Below are positions 17,693 through 25,922 of a DNA stretch of 25,922 nucleotides, piece after piece; position 1 is the first letter of the stretch; every line of letters begins with the position of its first letter. Below the pieces are notes generated by a model. The model did not search any database. It was not told the origin of the DNA and saw only the letters and a list, made by a program, of their open reading frames with translations. Made by a program: the position numbers and the translations under genes. Origin of the DNA: a virus; IMG/VR virus record IMGVR_UViG_3300036985_003230, positions 1 to 25,922 of that record; one strand, given 5' to 3'.

Positions 17693-18621
17693 TGTTATTT
17701 AACGATTATCCAAACATTACTTACATATTAAATAATAAAAATATCGAACTTGTTGATATTTTTAAGAATGTGGTGTTTAAAGATGTTGATCAATCAAATG
17801 CTTATGACGAATATTATATTCAAGATGGAGAAACACCAGAAATAATATCAATTAAGGTCTATGGTAATAGTCAATATTCATGGTTGATTATGTTAATTAA
17901 CAGTATCGCAGATATTGAAAATGAATGGTTTCAGAGTGCTAAAGATTATGCTAAAAAAGAGGAAGTCAATTTTGGTGGTCAAGCATTCTACATAGAAGAC
18001 TTGCCAAGTTTAGAAGTAGGTGATGTAATGGTAAAAGTTACCACTGTCACTTCAAATGAACCATCAGATATAGATGAGAATACTTATAGACATATTGAAT
18101 CATTTGATCCTTATTTTAGAAAAATAAGGGGTATATGCGGTTCTGGTACATTTGCTTCTGGTGACTCTGTATTGTTTGCAAGAAAAACAGATTCTGGTGT
18201 TATGGATATTGTATCTTTTTATGGTAAACAAGTAAGCACTATAAAGTATCTTGAAGAATACAAATCAAGTGTTGATTACTTTATTACAGGGAATAGTGTC
18301 GTACTTGATCCATACAGAACAATAATAGGAAGCACAATACAAAAAACTTCTATAGATCCAGGAACAACATATTCAAATAGTGCCGATACCATTACACTAA
18401 ATAATTTTGCTAAAACACTAATTTTTAGATATGGAGCATCTGCTGGTGTATTACCATCTGGTGTTTTGAAGATTACTGAACAAAATACAAATTTTCAAAA
18501 CTATCTTGATAAACAAAAAATTAAAGTATTAAAACCAGAATTACTTGCTGTGGTTTTAAATGCACTAGAAAATGCTGTCAAGAGTGATTTAATTGGTAGA
18601 GTGATAAAGGTTGAATTATAA
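17692..18621 (+). CDS. 53: gp53, baseplate wedge protein
   Basis: ATG 17692 overlaps the gp48 stop; an in-frame TTG at 17689 is less likely. The product has 309 residues. The first 100 residues carry the gp53 signature: MLFNDYPNITYILNNKNIEL, then DVDQSNAYDEYYIQDGETPE, then IISIKVYGNSQYSWLIMLIN (YYI-x-DG-x-x-PE-x-I-x-x-x-x-YG-x-x-x-Y-x-W-x-I-x-x-x-N). T4 gp53 is 196 residues; this one carries an extra C-terminal region of about 150 residues, beta-rich (VGDVMVKVTTVTSNEPSDID) and ending in LENAVKSDLIGRVIKVEL. gp53 joins the wedges around the hub. It overlaps the next gene by one base (TAATG). Confidence 0.85.
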   Translation: MLFNDYPNITYILNNKNIELVDIFKNVVFKDVDQSNAYDEYYIQDGETPEIISIKVYGNSQYSWLIMLINSIADIENEWFQSAKDYAKKEEVNFGGQAFYIEDLPSLEVGDVMVKVTTVTSNEPSDIDENTYRHIESFDPYFRKIRGICGSGTFASGDSVLFARKTDSGVMDIVSFYGKQVSTIKYLEEYKSSVDYFITGNSVVLDPYRTIIGSTIQKTSIDPGTTYSNSADTITLNNFAKTLIFRYGASAGVLPSGVLKITEQNTNFQNYLDKQKIKVLKPELLAVVLNALENAVKSDLIGRVIKVEL

Positions 18622-21600
18622 TGCCAGAATTTAAAACATTAGATAAAATATTTCTTCAAAGTCCAGTAAAAACTGAAAATAACTTAATAGATTCAAATGA
18701 ATCCACAATCGAATCTATTAAGTTAATTCGTCCAATTAGTACTGGAAATCAGGAAGAAAAACAAAATGTTGAATTTTCATTATATCCATGGGATCCAACT
18801 GCATCATTAAGATCACCTTTAGTTTCTTTTTCATTTTCTGAAAATATGTTTGTTGGTCCAATGATGGGATCAATGACGTGTAGTGATATACGCAATTGGA
18901 TTGATGAGTTTGCCATAGGTGATGGTGATGTTTGTGAAGTTGAAATTAAATTTAAAATTAATCCAAAATCTACTGAATCTAAAACAGTAAACTTTGTAAT
19001 TTATAATGCACAGCATGTGAGTGATGAATCTCAAACAGATATATTAGCACCAGGAAATGAAAGATTAAGTCTTTGGCGTTTTGATTTGATGGATAAAGAT
19101 TTCTTTTATTTTAACTATATTGGTCAAGTTGCCGAAATTCCTGATGATCGTATCATGTATATTGCAAATGCAGAGAGTGCTGGATCTACAGGAGAAGATA
19201 GTCCTTTATTAAAAGGATTTGTAAATGAAGTATATTCTAAACTTATTAAAAATAATAAAAGTAAAACTTTAAATATTGATGATTCTCCAGTAGGAATTTG
19301 GAGTAGAAGAATTAATTTTACTTATCCTTCAATGAAGTATAAGACTCCAAATTCTATTTTAAAATTATTAGAGTCGTCAGCAAGAAGTAATAGTAGTGCA
19401 TTAAATGAATATGCTCCAACATTTTGGTGGCAAGATTTAAATTCTTGGAATTTTAAATATATCAAACCATCAATCAAAGATGAAAATAAAGAACCAGTTG
19501 ATGGTTTTTTAGTTACAATAGAAGAAACTAATCCAAATAAAATTTTGGGAATGCAAGTATTAACTGAATATAACTTACAAAAATTATACGATAGTTATTT
19601 TAATACTGAATATGTTCAATATGAAACAATAAACCCTAAAAAACCAATAGTATCAGAATCAGGAACAGATTATACAGATGCAATGCAGTCTATGTATTCT
19701 GATTTCTTGGAAATCGTACAAGGTGTAACTGCTCAATATTCTAGTTTTTTAGGATATAGTGCTGATTCTTTATTATTGTATGAATCTCATAAGATTAGAG
19801 ATGATATTCAAGAAGTTCCAAACGATTATGAAAAATATGCGATTCCAAAACCAAAATATGATGGTGCTTTGCCTAGCATATATTCTGATAATGTTTATGG
19901 ATACTTTACTTCTACTTTAAATTCTCAATCAAAACAATGGGAAGAGTATTCTGTATCAAATCCAAAATGGTTAAAGACATTATATCAACCACCATATGAT
20001 ATCACAGATCTTGGTCCAGAAGTTTTAAGTATCATACATGAAAAAATTCGTAAACCTTTAATTTTTAATAGAAATAGATATGCTTATCTTAAAAATATTA
20101 AAAGAAAATGGGAAGTATTTAGATGTACTGTTTGTTGTCATGAAAATGGTGCGTTAGGATCTACTAAAGATATTGAAATCTTTACAAACCCTGGAGATGT
20201 TACAGGTTATACTTATAATGCTTTGTTTGGTCCAACTGGTTTATTCGCAGATATGGATCAATCTTATAAGATCGCTGCTGCTGGATCCTTTACTGATCTT
20301 TTGAATTATGATTCTGGAAATACATTCTTAGAAAGAGGATTGACTCAATCTTATGATTTGAGTACATATCCATATAATCAATCTATAGGACAATTCTTTA
20401 ATTTATCTGGACCAACTCCTCCACAAGATTATGTTAAATTTGTAATTGATCGTGCTTTGAGTCAATATGATATTGTGCTTAATAAAATAACAAATAGAGT
20501 AGCAGATTTACAAGATTTTGTTAACAATAGAGTTTCAACCTATAAAACAACTGCTGATTCAATCTTTCAAAAGGCATTAATTGATAAGGTTTCTCCAATC
20601 AAAAGACCTATTGATTTATTAAAAACTGGTATACAAGGAAGATATATTGGAGATGCTATTGTAAAAGAAGTTATACCAGAATGGCCTATAACTTCATATG
20701 AATTTGGTTTAATCCCTGCAAGTGCAATTCCAGAAAATAAAGGATTTGCTCAAGTAGTTCTTGGTCAAACTTCCAATAATCAAACATCATTCACATTAGG
20801 ATTTGAAGATACTGAAGAAAATACTAGCAATATAGAATTTAGAACTATAACGACAGAATCTTTACTAGGTGTAGATGTACCAACATTTTGTTGCTGTGTA
20901 AATGGAATTTGTTCTCCGATAATAACAACTGAAGATCTTATTAACTGTGCAGACGGTGGTATGTATTGTTCTTTATGTGAAGATTTGTGTGATGCTAATG
21001 GCGGTGGCGGTGGTGGTGGGGGTGGGGGTGGTGATGTTACTGGATTTTGTTGTTCTGCATTAGGTTGTACAAATACAACTTTAAGTAATTGTAGTGCAAT
21101 AAATGGATTATTTCTTGGACCAGATGAAAATGCTTGTGATCTATGTACAACATCAGGTTCGTGTTGTTGTGATAAAGATAGCGGTAATATATTTTCAGTA
21201 GATGGAACTACATGTCCACCCTTTACAACATATTTGGGTCCAAATGTAGTTGGTTGTAGTGGTACATGCAACAGTGATGATCCCGGAGAATGTTGCTGTG
21301 AACCTGGACCCACCGGACCTACCGGACCAACTGGACCAACTGGACCTTCAGCATTACCAACAGAGCAAGATGTTATCTATATTGATCCTGCGTTATTGAA
21401 GGCATGTTCGATTGATCCAATAATTCGTGGATATATCAAGTATGTTAATGCTGCAAGTTCACAATATAGTCCAATATATCTTTATGCTGCTCCATATCTC
21501 TGGGATGCAGTTCCAAGTGATTGGTCATATCTTGATTATGGTACTGATTCAGAATTAATACCAGCAGTTGTTAATCAAGATGTAGTGACAGAAACTAAAA

Positions 21601-24146
21601 ATTGTTTAAATGCTGGACAATGTTATAATACTACATGCTTGAGTGCAGTAGCATTAGAAGTTCTAAAAAGAACATGTGAAGCAGAAATAAAAATATTAAG
21701 TGCTGAAAAAGAACTATTTACTCAACTAAGAAATTTAGTAGGAGAACAATTTAAACAAAAATGGATAACTGCATATCAGGATTGGTATAATAGAAATTCA
21801 TTCTTCTTCTCAAAGAAACCAGGAGAAAATATATTTAAAAATGAAGAAACTAACAAGGAGACTATATCTTCTCCACTATCTCTTCAAAATATAAAATCCA
21901 TTAAAAGAAAAGAAGTAAGAGGAAGCAGATATGAACTACTTGCAACTGCTAAAGGAATTACAGGAGCAAGTGCCGGAGAATGGATTTATAATATTTTCTT
22001 TGGAGGTAACAGTGGGTCTACAGCACACCCCTATTATGATCAAGGATATACAAAAAATTCATTTATAACTTCTAGACATGCACACCAATGGATTGGTTTT
22101 AGTGATGCAGATTCTACAGATAATCCTGGAAGTTCTGGAGATTTTGGTTCTTATGGTCCATCCTTTAAAGGTGAAGAATATGTAGAAGATGCAATATTGC
22201 ATATTGCATCTAATGATATTCAAAATCTAAGTACAATTTCTAGTTTTCAGGAACTTAAAAATTATGGAAAAGCGCAAAGTGATCTTGAACTTCCTGCATT
22301 TTCTGCTCCAATTGATAATACGTTTAGATTTTATAATACAGAGCAAAATAATACACCTGTCCAAAAGAAACCACCAAATTTAAAGAAAGAAGAAATTTCT
22401 TCTTATGTTCGCATAGAATTTAATAATCCAATTGGTCTTGATCGAATTCGTGAATTTCCAAATGGGTTTATTCGAGATGCTGGTTCTGAATACTTCTTAC
22501 CATATCTTGTACAAATGACACCTGGACCTTTTGGAAGACAAGGTGTTAAGTATAACTGTGCAGTGATTGGTATTGATCCATATGGATTTGATATAGCAGT
22601 TAAGAAAATAAAAGATGATTTACCAACAAATCGAAAGTTGATAGGTGCTGATAAAGGTAATTATTATAAATGGTGGAATCATGATATTGGATCTATGTTA
22701 TCTAAGACTGATTATTTGACTACTGATTATAATGGAATGGATCTATGGCCTGAGGTTGGATTTGAAACTGAATATCCATATTATTCATATGATCCAACCC
22801 AAGAAGATATGCATGGTGGTGGTTATGATTTAGATTTCCATATGGGTGGTGCATACTACTTTGAAGATGAATCTCAAGATTGGATGGAATCTTTATATCA
22901 TTATGGTATGAGTTCAGGAAAACAATTTGATCCTTTATATCGAACCTCGGTGATGGGATCATATATTCTTCCAAACAGTTATAGAAAACTAAAACCACAT
23001 AGATCATGGTGGTCATTATTTGTACCCAGAAATCTGTTCATTCCAATTAGATTTGCAAATATGTTTAAATCTCCAAACACAAAAGCAAGAGATTTATTCG
23101 GTGGTAAAGCAATATTTACAATATCTCCAAATTACTGGAAATCTTGGTATGGTAGTGAATTTGAAAATTGGATAGCACTTTCAGAAGATGCTAGATCAAT
23201 GTTAGATACAGTAGCACCAGATATATCATTCTTTGTTGAAGATTCTGATGCTAAGAGTCATATTTCTCCATATTCATCATCAGTAAATGGTATAGTTTCA
23301 TATTTTAGAGATTCTTTGATGCATTATCTTGCTGGAAGTTTCTTATTATATAAGCAACCAGGTCTTGTTAAAGTTGAAGATTTATGGAAATATGATTTAA
23401 GTGGTGAAACTGAATATGGACTTATAACTCCACCAGTTGATACTGAATATGATTTCTTTGATCGCAACTTTGCAATGCAATTTGTAGTATATGCAAGAGG
23501 AACTAGATCATGTGATGATATTGGTCTTAAGTGTATCAATCCTAAAGCAATTCAAAATGGAGCAATACAATCTGCTGGAGGTTGTGCATATGATCCATAC
23601 TGTAATTGTCCAGCATTGTATGCTATGCCTATAGAAGAAGAACCAACATATTTGGAACTTTACCAAGCATATCAAAAAACAAAAGAATGTAATTATGTTA
23701 AAGAATTCTTAGGAGAAGATTGGTTAGGATGTATTTGGTCTGACCCAGATGCATCATGTAATTGTATTTGTCCCGAAATTGGACCTAAGTTTCCTGAATA
23801 TAAAGCGTATATGGAAACTTATGCTACATTCTGGGGTGCTAGATTAGATCAACCACTAATTGATCTAAAATCAAGATTATTACTAGAACGGCAGAAAATA
23901 AGAATTACAGTTCCACCAAATGATAAAGTCAAAATTGGAGAACTTGTAGAAATTATAATTCCAAATGATATTTCAGAAACCAAGCATAAGTTTAAGAGAA
24001 TATCTGGAAAATGGAGAATTACTGGAATCGATCACATCTTTACTGGTCAAAATAATTATCGTATGGATATTACTTTAGTACGGGATGGATTTGAAAATTA
24101 TGAAGAATACAAACCACAATTACCAGAAGGGGTAACTAAAAAATAG
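18621..24146 (+). CDS. Giant baseplate hub-like protein with Cys-rich and collagen-like insertion
   Basis: A 1841-residue protein between gp53 and gp25. The N-terminal 250-300 residues (FSLYPWDPTASLRSPLVSFS, then VNFVIYNAQHV and LWRFDLMDKDFFYFNYIGQV) and the last 120 (RLLLERQKIRITVPPNDKVK, then KRISGKWRITGIDHIFTGQN and MDITLVRDGFE) look like the outer parts of gp27-type hub proteins, whose C-termini read SGKW-x-I-x-GI-x-H...Y-x-M-x-L-x-L-x-RDG. In between lie about 1400 residues, including three Cys-rich units (about 755-893), an 11-Gly run (794-804) and a Gly-Pro-Thr collagen-like stretch (895-910). Such large unnamed proteins occur at this place in marine T4-like phages, probably forming hub and short-fibre elements. 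No lysozyme domain was seen. Function by position and end similarity only. Confidence 0.65.
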   Translation: MPEFKTLDKIFLQSPVKTENNLIDSNESTIESIKLIRPISTGNQEEKQNVEFSLYPWDPTASLRSPLVSFSFSENMFVGPMMGSMTCSDIRNWIDEFAIGDGDVCEVEIKFKINPKSTESKTVNFVIYNAQHVSDESQTDILAPGNERLSLWRFDLMDKDFFYFNYIGQVAEIPDDRIMYIANAESAGSTGEDSPLLKGFVNEVYSKLIKNNKSKTLNIDDSPVGIWSRRINFTYPSMKYKTPNSILKLLESSARSNSSALNEYAPTFWWQDLNSWNFKYIKPSIKDENKEPVDGFLVTIEETNPNKILGMQVLTEYNLQKLYDSYFNTEYVQYETINPKKPIVSESGTDYTDAMQSMYSDFLEIVQGVTAQYSSFLGYSADSLLLYESHKIRDDIQEVPNDYEKYAIPKPKYDGALPSIYSDNVYGYFTSTLNSQSKQWEEYSVSNPKWLKTLYQPPYDITDLGPEVLSIIHEKIRKPLIFNRNRYAYLKNIKRKWEVFRCTVCCHENGALGSTKDIEIFTNPGDVTGYTYNALFGPTGLFADMDQSYKIAAAGSFTDLLNYDSGNTFLERGLTQSYDLSTYPYNQSIGQFFNLSGPTPPQDYVKFVIDRALSQYDIVLNKITNRVADLQDFVNNRVSTYKTTADSIFQKALIDKVSPIKRPIDLLKTGIQGRYIGDAIVKEVIPEWPITSYEFGLIPASAIPENKGFAQVVLGQTSNNQTSFTLGFEDTEENTSNIEFRTITTESLLGVDVPTFCCCVNGICSPIITTEDLINCADGGMYCSLCEDLCDANGGGGGGGGGGGDVTGFCCSALGCTNTTLSNCSAINGLFLGPDENACDLCTTSGSCCCDKDSGNIFSVDGTTCPPFTTYLGPNVVGCSGTCNSDDPGECCCEPGPTGPTGPTGPTGPSALPTEQDVIYIDPALLKACSIDPIIRGYIKYVNAASSQYSPIYLYAAPYLWDAVPSDWSYLDYGTDSELIPAVVNQDVVTETKNCLNAGQCYNTTCLSAVALEVLKRTCEAEIKILSAEKELFTQLRNLVGEQFKQKWITAYQDWYNRNSFFFSKKPGENIFKNEETNKETISSPLSLQNIKSIKRKEVRGSRYELLATAKGITGASAGEWIYNIFFGGNSGSTAHPYYDQGYTKNSFITSRHAHQWIGFSDADSTDNPGSSGDFGSYGPSFKGEEYVEDAILHIASNDIQNLSTISSFQELKNYGKAQSDLELPAFSAPIDNTFRFYNTEQNNTPVQKKPPNLKKEEISSYVRIEFNNPIGLDRIREFPNGFIRDAGSEYFLPYLVQMTPGPFGRQGVKYNCAVIGIDPYGFDIAVKKIKDDLPTNRKLIGADKGNYYKWWNHDIGSMLSKTDYLTTDYNGMDLWPEVGFETEYPYYSYDPTQEDMHGGGYDLDFHMGGAYYFEDESQDWMESLYHYGMSSGKQFDPLYRTSVMGSYILPNSYRKLKPHRSWWSLFVPRNLFIPIRFANMFKSPNTKARDLFGGKAIFTISPNYWKSWYGSEFENWIALSEDARSMLDTVAPDISFFVEDSDAKSHISPYSSSVNGIVSYFRDSLMHYLAGSFLLYKQPGLVKVEDLWKYDLSGETEYGLITPPVDTEYDFFDRNFAMQFVVYARGTRSCDDIGLKCINPKAIQNGAIQSAGGCAYDPYCNCPALYAMPIEEEPTYLELYQAYQKTKECNYVKEFLGEDWLGCIWSDPDASCNCICPEIGPKFPEYKAYMETYATFWGARLDQPLIDLKSRLLLERQKIRITVPPNDKVKIGELVEIIIPNDISETKHKFKRISGKWRITGIDHIFTGQNNYRMDITLVRDGFENYEEYKPQLPEGVTKK
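20887..21349 (+). other. Cys-rich repeat, poly-Gly and collagen-like segment within the giant protein
   Basis: Three imperfect units with CC(C)...C...C...C follow each other: CCCVNGICSPI to LCEDLC, CCSALGCTN to CDLC, and CCCDKDSGN to CSGTC; a fourth begins CCCEPGP and runs into GPTGPTGPTGPTGPS. Eleven glycines (codons at 21000-21032) separate units one and two. The pattern resembles repeated extracellular Cys domains of the GxCC-x-x-xGxC-x-x-x-x-x-x-C-x-x-xGGx-x-xG type. Disulfide-stabilised, surface-exposed structure is inferred. Confidence 0.7.
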
Positions 24147-24148
24147 TT

Positions 24149-24156
24149 TATAAATA
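24149..24156 (+). promoter_or_regulatory. T4-type late promoter (perfect box) before gp25
   Basis: Exact TATAAATA beginning 2 bases after the stop of the giant gene. With the box at -13 to -6, +1 is 24162, the A of the gp25 ATG; no Shine-Dalgarno lies between. Confidence 0.75.
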
Positions 24157-24161
24157 ATATT

Positions 24162-24554
24162 ATGCTGAAGAAAAAACAAGATTTTAAAGACATACCATTT
24201 TTCATTAGTAAAAATCCATTTACTAATGATTTAAATACTGTTAATAACCTTCCGGCAATTAGACAAGCACTTAAAAATATTATTTTAACTAACAATGGCG
24301 AAAGATCCTTTGAATATGAGTTTGGTGGAAATGTTTATGATGTTCTTTTTGAAAACGTAGAAGATGATGCAAAAATTGAAATACAACTTAAGTTATTAGA
24401 ACAAATACAAATAAATGAACCAAGAGTGAAGGTAGATGAAATCTACATTCTTCCGTATCCATCAGAAAATAGAATAGACATAACAATACAATATTCGATT
24501 CCAAGTGTAGGGATATTTGATACGATAAGTCTTTCAGTAATTAGAACGAGATAA
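24162..24554 (+). CDS. 25: gp25, baseplate wedge subunit
   Basis: A 130-residue protein (T4 gp25 is 132). It has the family features in order: DLNTVNNLPAIRQALKNIIL, then NNGERSFEYEFGGNVYDVLF (GER-x-F-x-x-x-F-G-x-x-x-x-x-LFE), and the EPR motif at 86-88 (INEPRV), followed by beta strands (RIDITIQYSIPSVGIFD). gp25 is the most conserved wedge protein of contractile tails and joins sheath to baseplate. No ribosome site is seen, and a perfect late box puts the start of transcription on the ATG, so it may be translated from a leaderless mRNA as well as from read-through. Confidence 0.93.
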   Translation: MLKKKQDFKDIPFFISKNPFTNDLNTVNNLPAIRQALKNIILTNNGERSFEYEFGGNVYDVLFENVEDDAKIEIQLKLLEQIQINEPRVKVDEIYILPYPSENRIDITIQYSIPSVGIFDTISLSVIRTR

Positions 24555-24556
24555 CA

Positions 24557-25922
24557 ATGGCATCACAATTAACACCAACCACTCTTGGCGGACTAGAATT
24601 CAACGATATCAAACGAAGTTTGACTGATTATCTAAGAACTCAAACTTTATTTGATGGATATAATTTTGAAGGTAGTGCGTTACAAACTGTTATAGATTTA
24701 CTTGCTTATAATACATTTTATTATGCATATTATGCTAATATGATTAACGCCGAAGCATTTTTGGATAGCGCACAGAAAACAAGTTCTATGATATCTTTAT
24801 GTAAACCTCTTGGTTTTACTGTTCCAGATAGAACATGCTCGATTGCAACAATTCAAATTTCATCTAATACTGATGGTAGAATAAATGCTGGAACTGCATT
24901 CACTGGCAAAGATTCTGATGGTAGATCTTTTAATTTTTACAATCTAGAAGATCAAGATATTGTTGATGGACAATCTCAAGAATTTATTGTTCATGAAGGA
25001 CAAGAATATATTGAATTTGATGCTCTTCCATCCTTCGATTTTACTAATCAAAGAATTTCAATTGCTGATAATAATTTTGATTTATCTACAATTAAAATAA
25101 CTATAACTGAAACATTATCAACGGGGGTTAGTGAAACTAATATATGGACTCGTCTACAAAACGTAGGATATGTTTCCCAATCAAGTGAAAATATCTACTT
25201 CGTAGAAAGAACTTCTACTGGATTTGGAATTCTATTTGGTGTTGAAAATTCTTTAGGAAGACAAATTACAACTAGTGTAAAATCTATTAAAGTTAGATAC
25301 TTAACTACAAATGGATCTTCTGGAAATGGAATATCTGCATTTACGAGTCCAACTGGAACAATAACAACAGTAAATTCTTCATCTAATGGTAGAAATGCTC
25401 CAGATCTAGATGATATTAGATTCTTAGCACCAAAATGGTTTGCTTCACAAGAAAGAGCAGTGACTGTAAATGATTACAAAGCACTTTTACTAGAAGCAGG
25501 ATTTTTTAATACTCCAAACGATTTTAATGTATTTGGTGGTCAAGATTTAACTCCACCAAAATATGGTAGAGTATTTGTAACATCAAATAAAAATCCAGAC
25601 GATCCTGATGTTATCAAAATAATAAATTTCTTAAAGGAAAGAAGTATAATTACAGTATTTCCTGAATATGTAACATCAAATCCAGTGCAAACTTATGTTG
25701 ATTTTGTTTATCGTTTAGGTAATACTACAGCAAATACTACAACAAATCAAATAAAAGTAACAAATTATTTACGTAATTTATTCGCCACACAATTTGCAGA
25801 GAATAAAAAGTATAACGTAGAATTTAGTGCAGAAAATTTTATTGAATATGTTGGAAGTGATAATGTAGGGGATGCTGATGTCAAAAACATTGTCATTACT
25901 CCAGAAGATTTTAATATCTATT
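24557..25922 (+). CDS. 6: gp6, baseplate wedge protein (5' part, runs off the window)
   Basis: ATG 24557 starts 2 bases after the gp25 stop. About 455 residues are present and the frame stays open to the window end (T4 gp6 is 660). The N-terminus MASQLTPTTLGGLEFNDIKR, then FDGYNFEGSALQTVIDLLAY and NTFYYAYYANMINAEAFLDS, is the gp6 signature (F-x-x-I-x-x-x-L, YNFEGS, LAYNT-x-Y-x-A-Y-x-x-NM-x-x-x-E-x-FLDSA). The later RFLAPKWFASQERAVTVNDY KALL-type stretch is the J-like core common to wedge proteins. gp6 forms the ring of wedge heterodimers in the baseplate. Confidence 0.93.
   Translation, partial: MASQLTPTTLGGLEFNDIKRSLTDYLRTQTLFDGYNFEGSALQTVIDLLAYNTFYYAYYANMINAEAFLDSAQKTSSMISLCKPLGFTVPDRTCSIATIQISSNTDGRINAGTAFTGKDSDGRSFNFYNLEDQDIVDGQSQEFIVHEGQEYIEFDALPSFDFTNQRISIADNNFDLSTIKITITETLSTGVSETNIWTRLQNVGYVSQSSENIYFVERTSTGFGILFGVENSLGRQITTSVKSIKVRYLTTNGSSGNGISAFTSPTGTITTVNSSSNGRNAPDLDDIRFLAPKWFASQERAVTVNDYKALLLEAGFFNTPNDFNVFGGQDLTPPKYGRVFVTSNKNPDDPDVIKIINFLKERSIITVFPEYVTSNPVQTYVDFVYRLGNTTANTTTNQIKVTNYLRNLFATQFAENKKYNVEFSAENFIEYVGSDNVGDADVKNIVITPEDFNIY

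Noticed and set aside
20780-21313. 177-residue minus-strand ORF with a poly-Pro run
   Set aside because: It is a shadow of the Gly- and Cys-rich region of the giant plus-strand gene.
1-25922. CRISPR array or insertion sequence
   Set aside because: No regularly spaced direct repeats and no transposase-type ORF or terminal inverted repeats were seen; the only mobile-type gene is the HNH endonuclease.

Overview
The window looks like part of the genome of a marine T4-like myovirus, of the kind infecting cyanobacteria or SAR11-type bacteria. It is AT-rich and densely packed. It carries T4 core genes: gp33 and gp32, the gp4 / tail-tube-like / gp26 / small-hub block, and gp48-gp53-giant hub-like protein-gp25-gp6. 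Five tRNA or tRNA-like genes, a free-standing HNH endonuclease, T4-type late promoters (TATAAATA) and sigma70-type promoters (TTGACA-N16/17-TATAAT) complete the picture. The host cannot be fixed from sequence alone.

Layout. 1-2.4 kb: the end of a proline-rich protein, a convergent HNH endonuclease, and a late module holding a protein with a capsid-targeting-like N-terminus, an extremely acidic protein and two unknowns, facing a small minus-strand late gene. 2.4-3.9 kb: an SH3-like (DUF2693-type) gene, two small basic proteins, a terminator abutting a late promoter, and a second protein with a capsid-targeting-like N-terminus. 3.9-9.9 kb: an early/middle accessory region of small genes punctuated by sigma70-type promoters, holding a structured non-coding stretch, tRNA-Lys and tRNA-Gly, a metallopeptidase-like protein, a wHTH protein behind a pseudoknot-forming leader, a deaminase-fold protein, two divergent tRNA-like genes (Ile-UAU and Tyr-GUA), a PRTase-like protein, membrane proteins and tRNA-Arg. 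9.9-12.4 kb: two minus-strand probable virion genes. 12.5-13.7 kb: gp33 (late-transcription co-activator) and gp32 (ssDNA-binding protein). 13.7-16.7 kb, minus strand: a disordered protein, a 46-residue gp51-like gene, gp26, a tail-tube-like protein and gp4. 16.7 kb to the end, plus strand: the baseplate operon gp48, gp53, a 1841-residue hub-like protein with a cysteine-rich and collagen-like insertion, gp25 and the beginning of gp6.

How it works together. Host-type promoters would drive the tRNAs, small accessory genes, gp33 and gp32. gp33 then bridges RNA polymerase and the sliding clamp so that TATAAATA promoters fire and the head and baseplate genes are made. The two capsid-targeting-like proteins would be packed into the prohead and trimmed by the gp21 protease, which lies outside this window.

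Most noteworthy: (i) several genes lack a Shine-Dalgarno and have a promoter placed so that the predicted +1 falls on or next to the A of ATG, suggesting leaderless mRNAs from both promoter classes; (ii) two adjacent tRNAs share the same unusual elbow bases; (iii) a promoter-driven non-coding segment has mutually exclusive hairpins; (iv) two probable capsid-targeted proteins; (v) a giant hub-like protein with a large insertion; (vi) a cysteine-free gp32.
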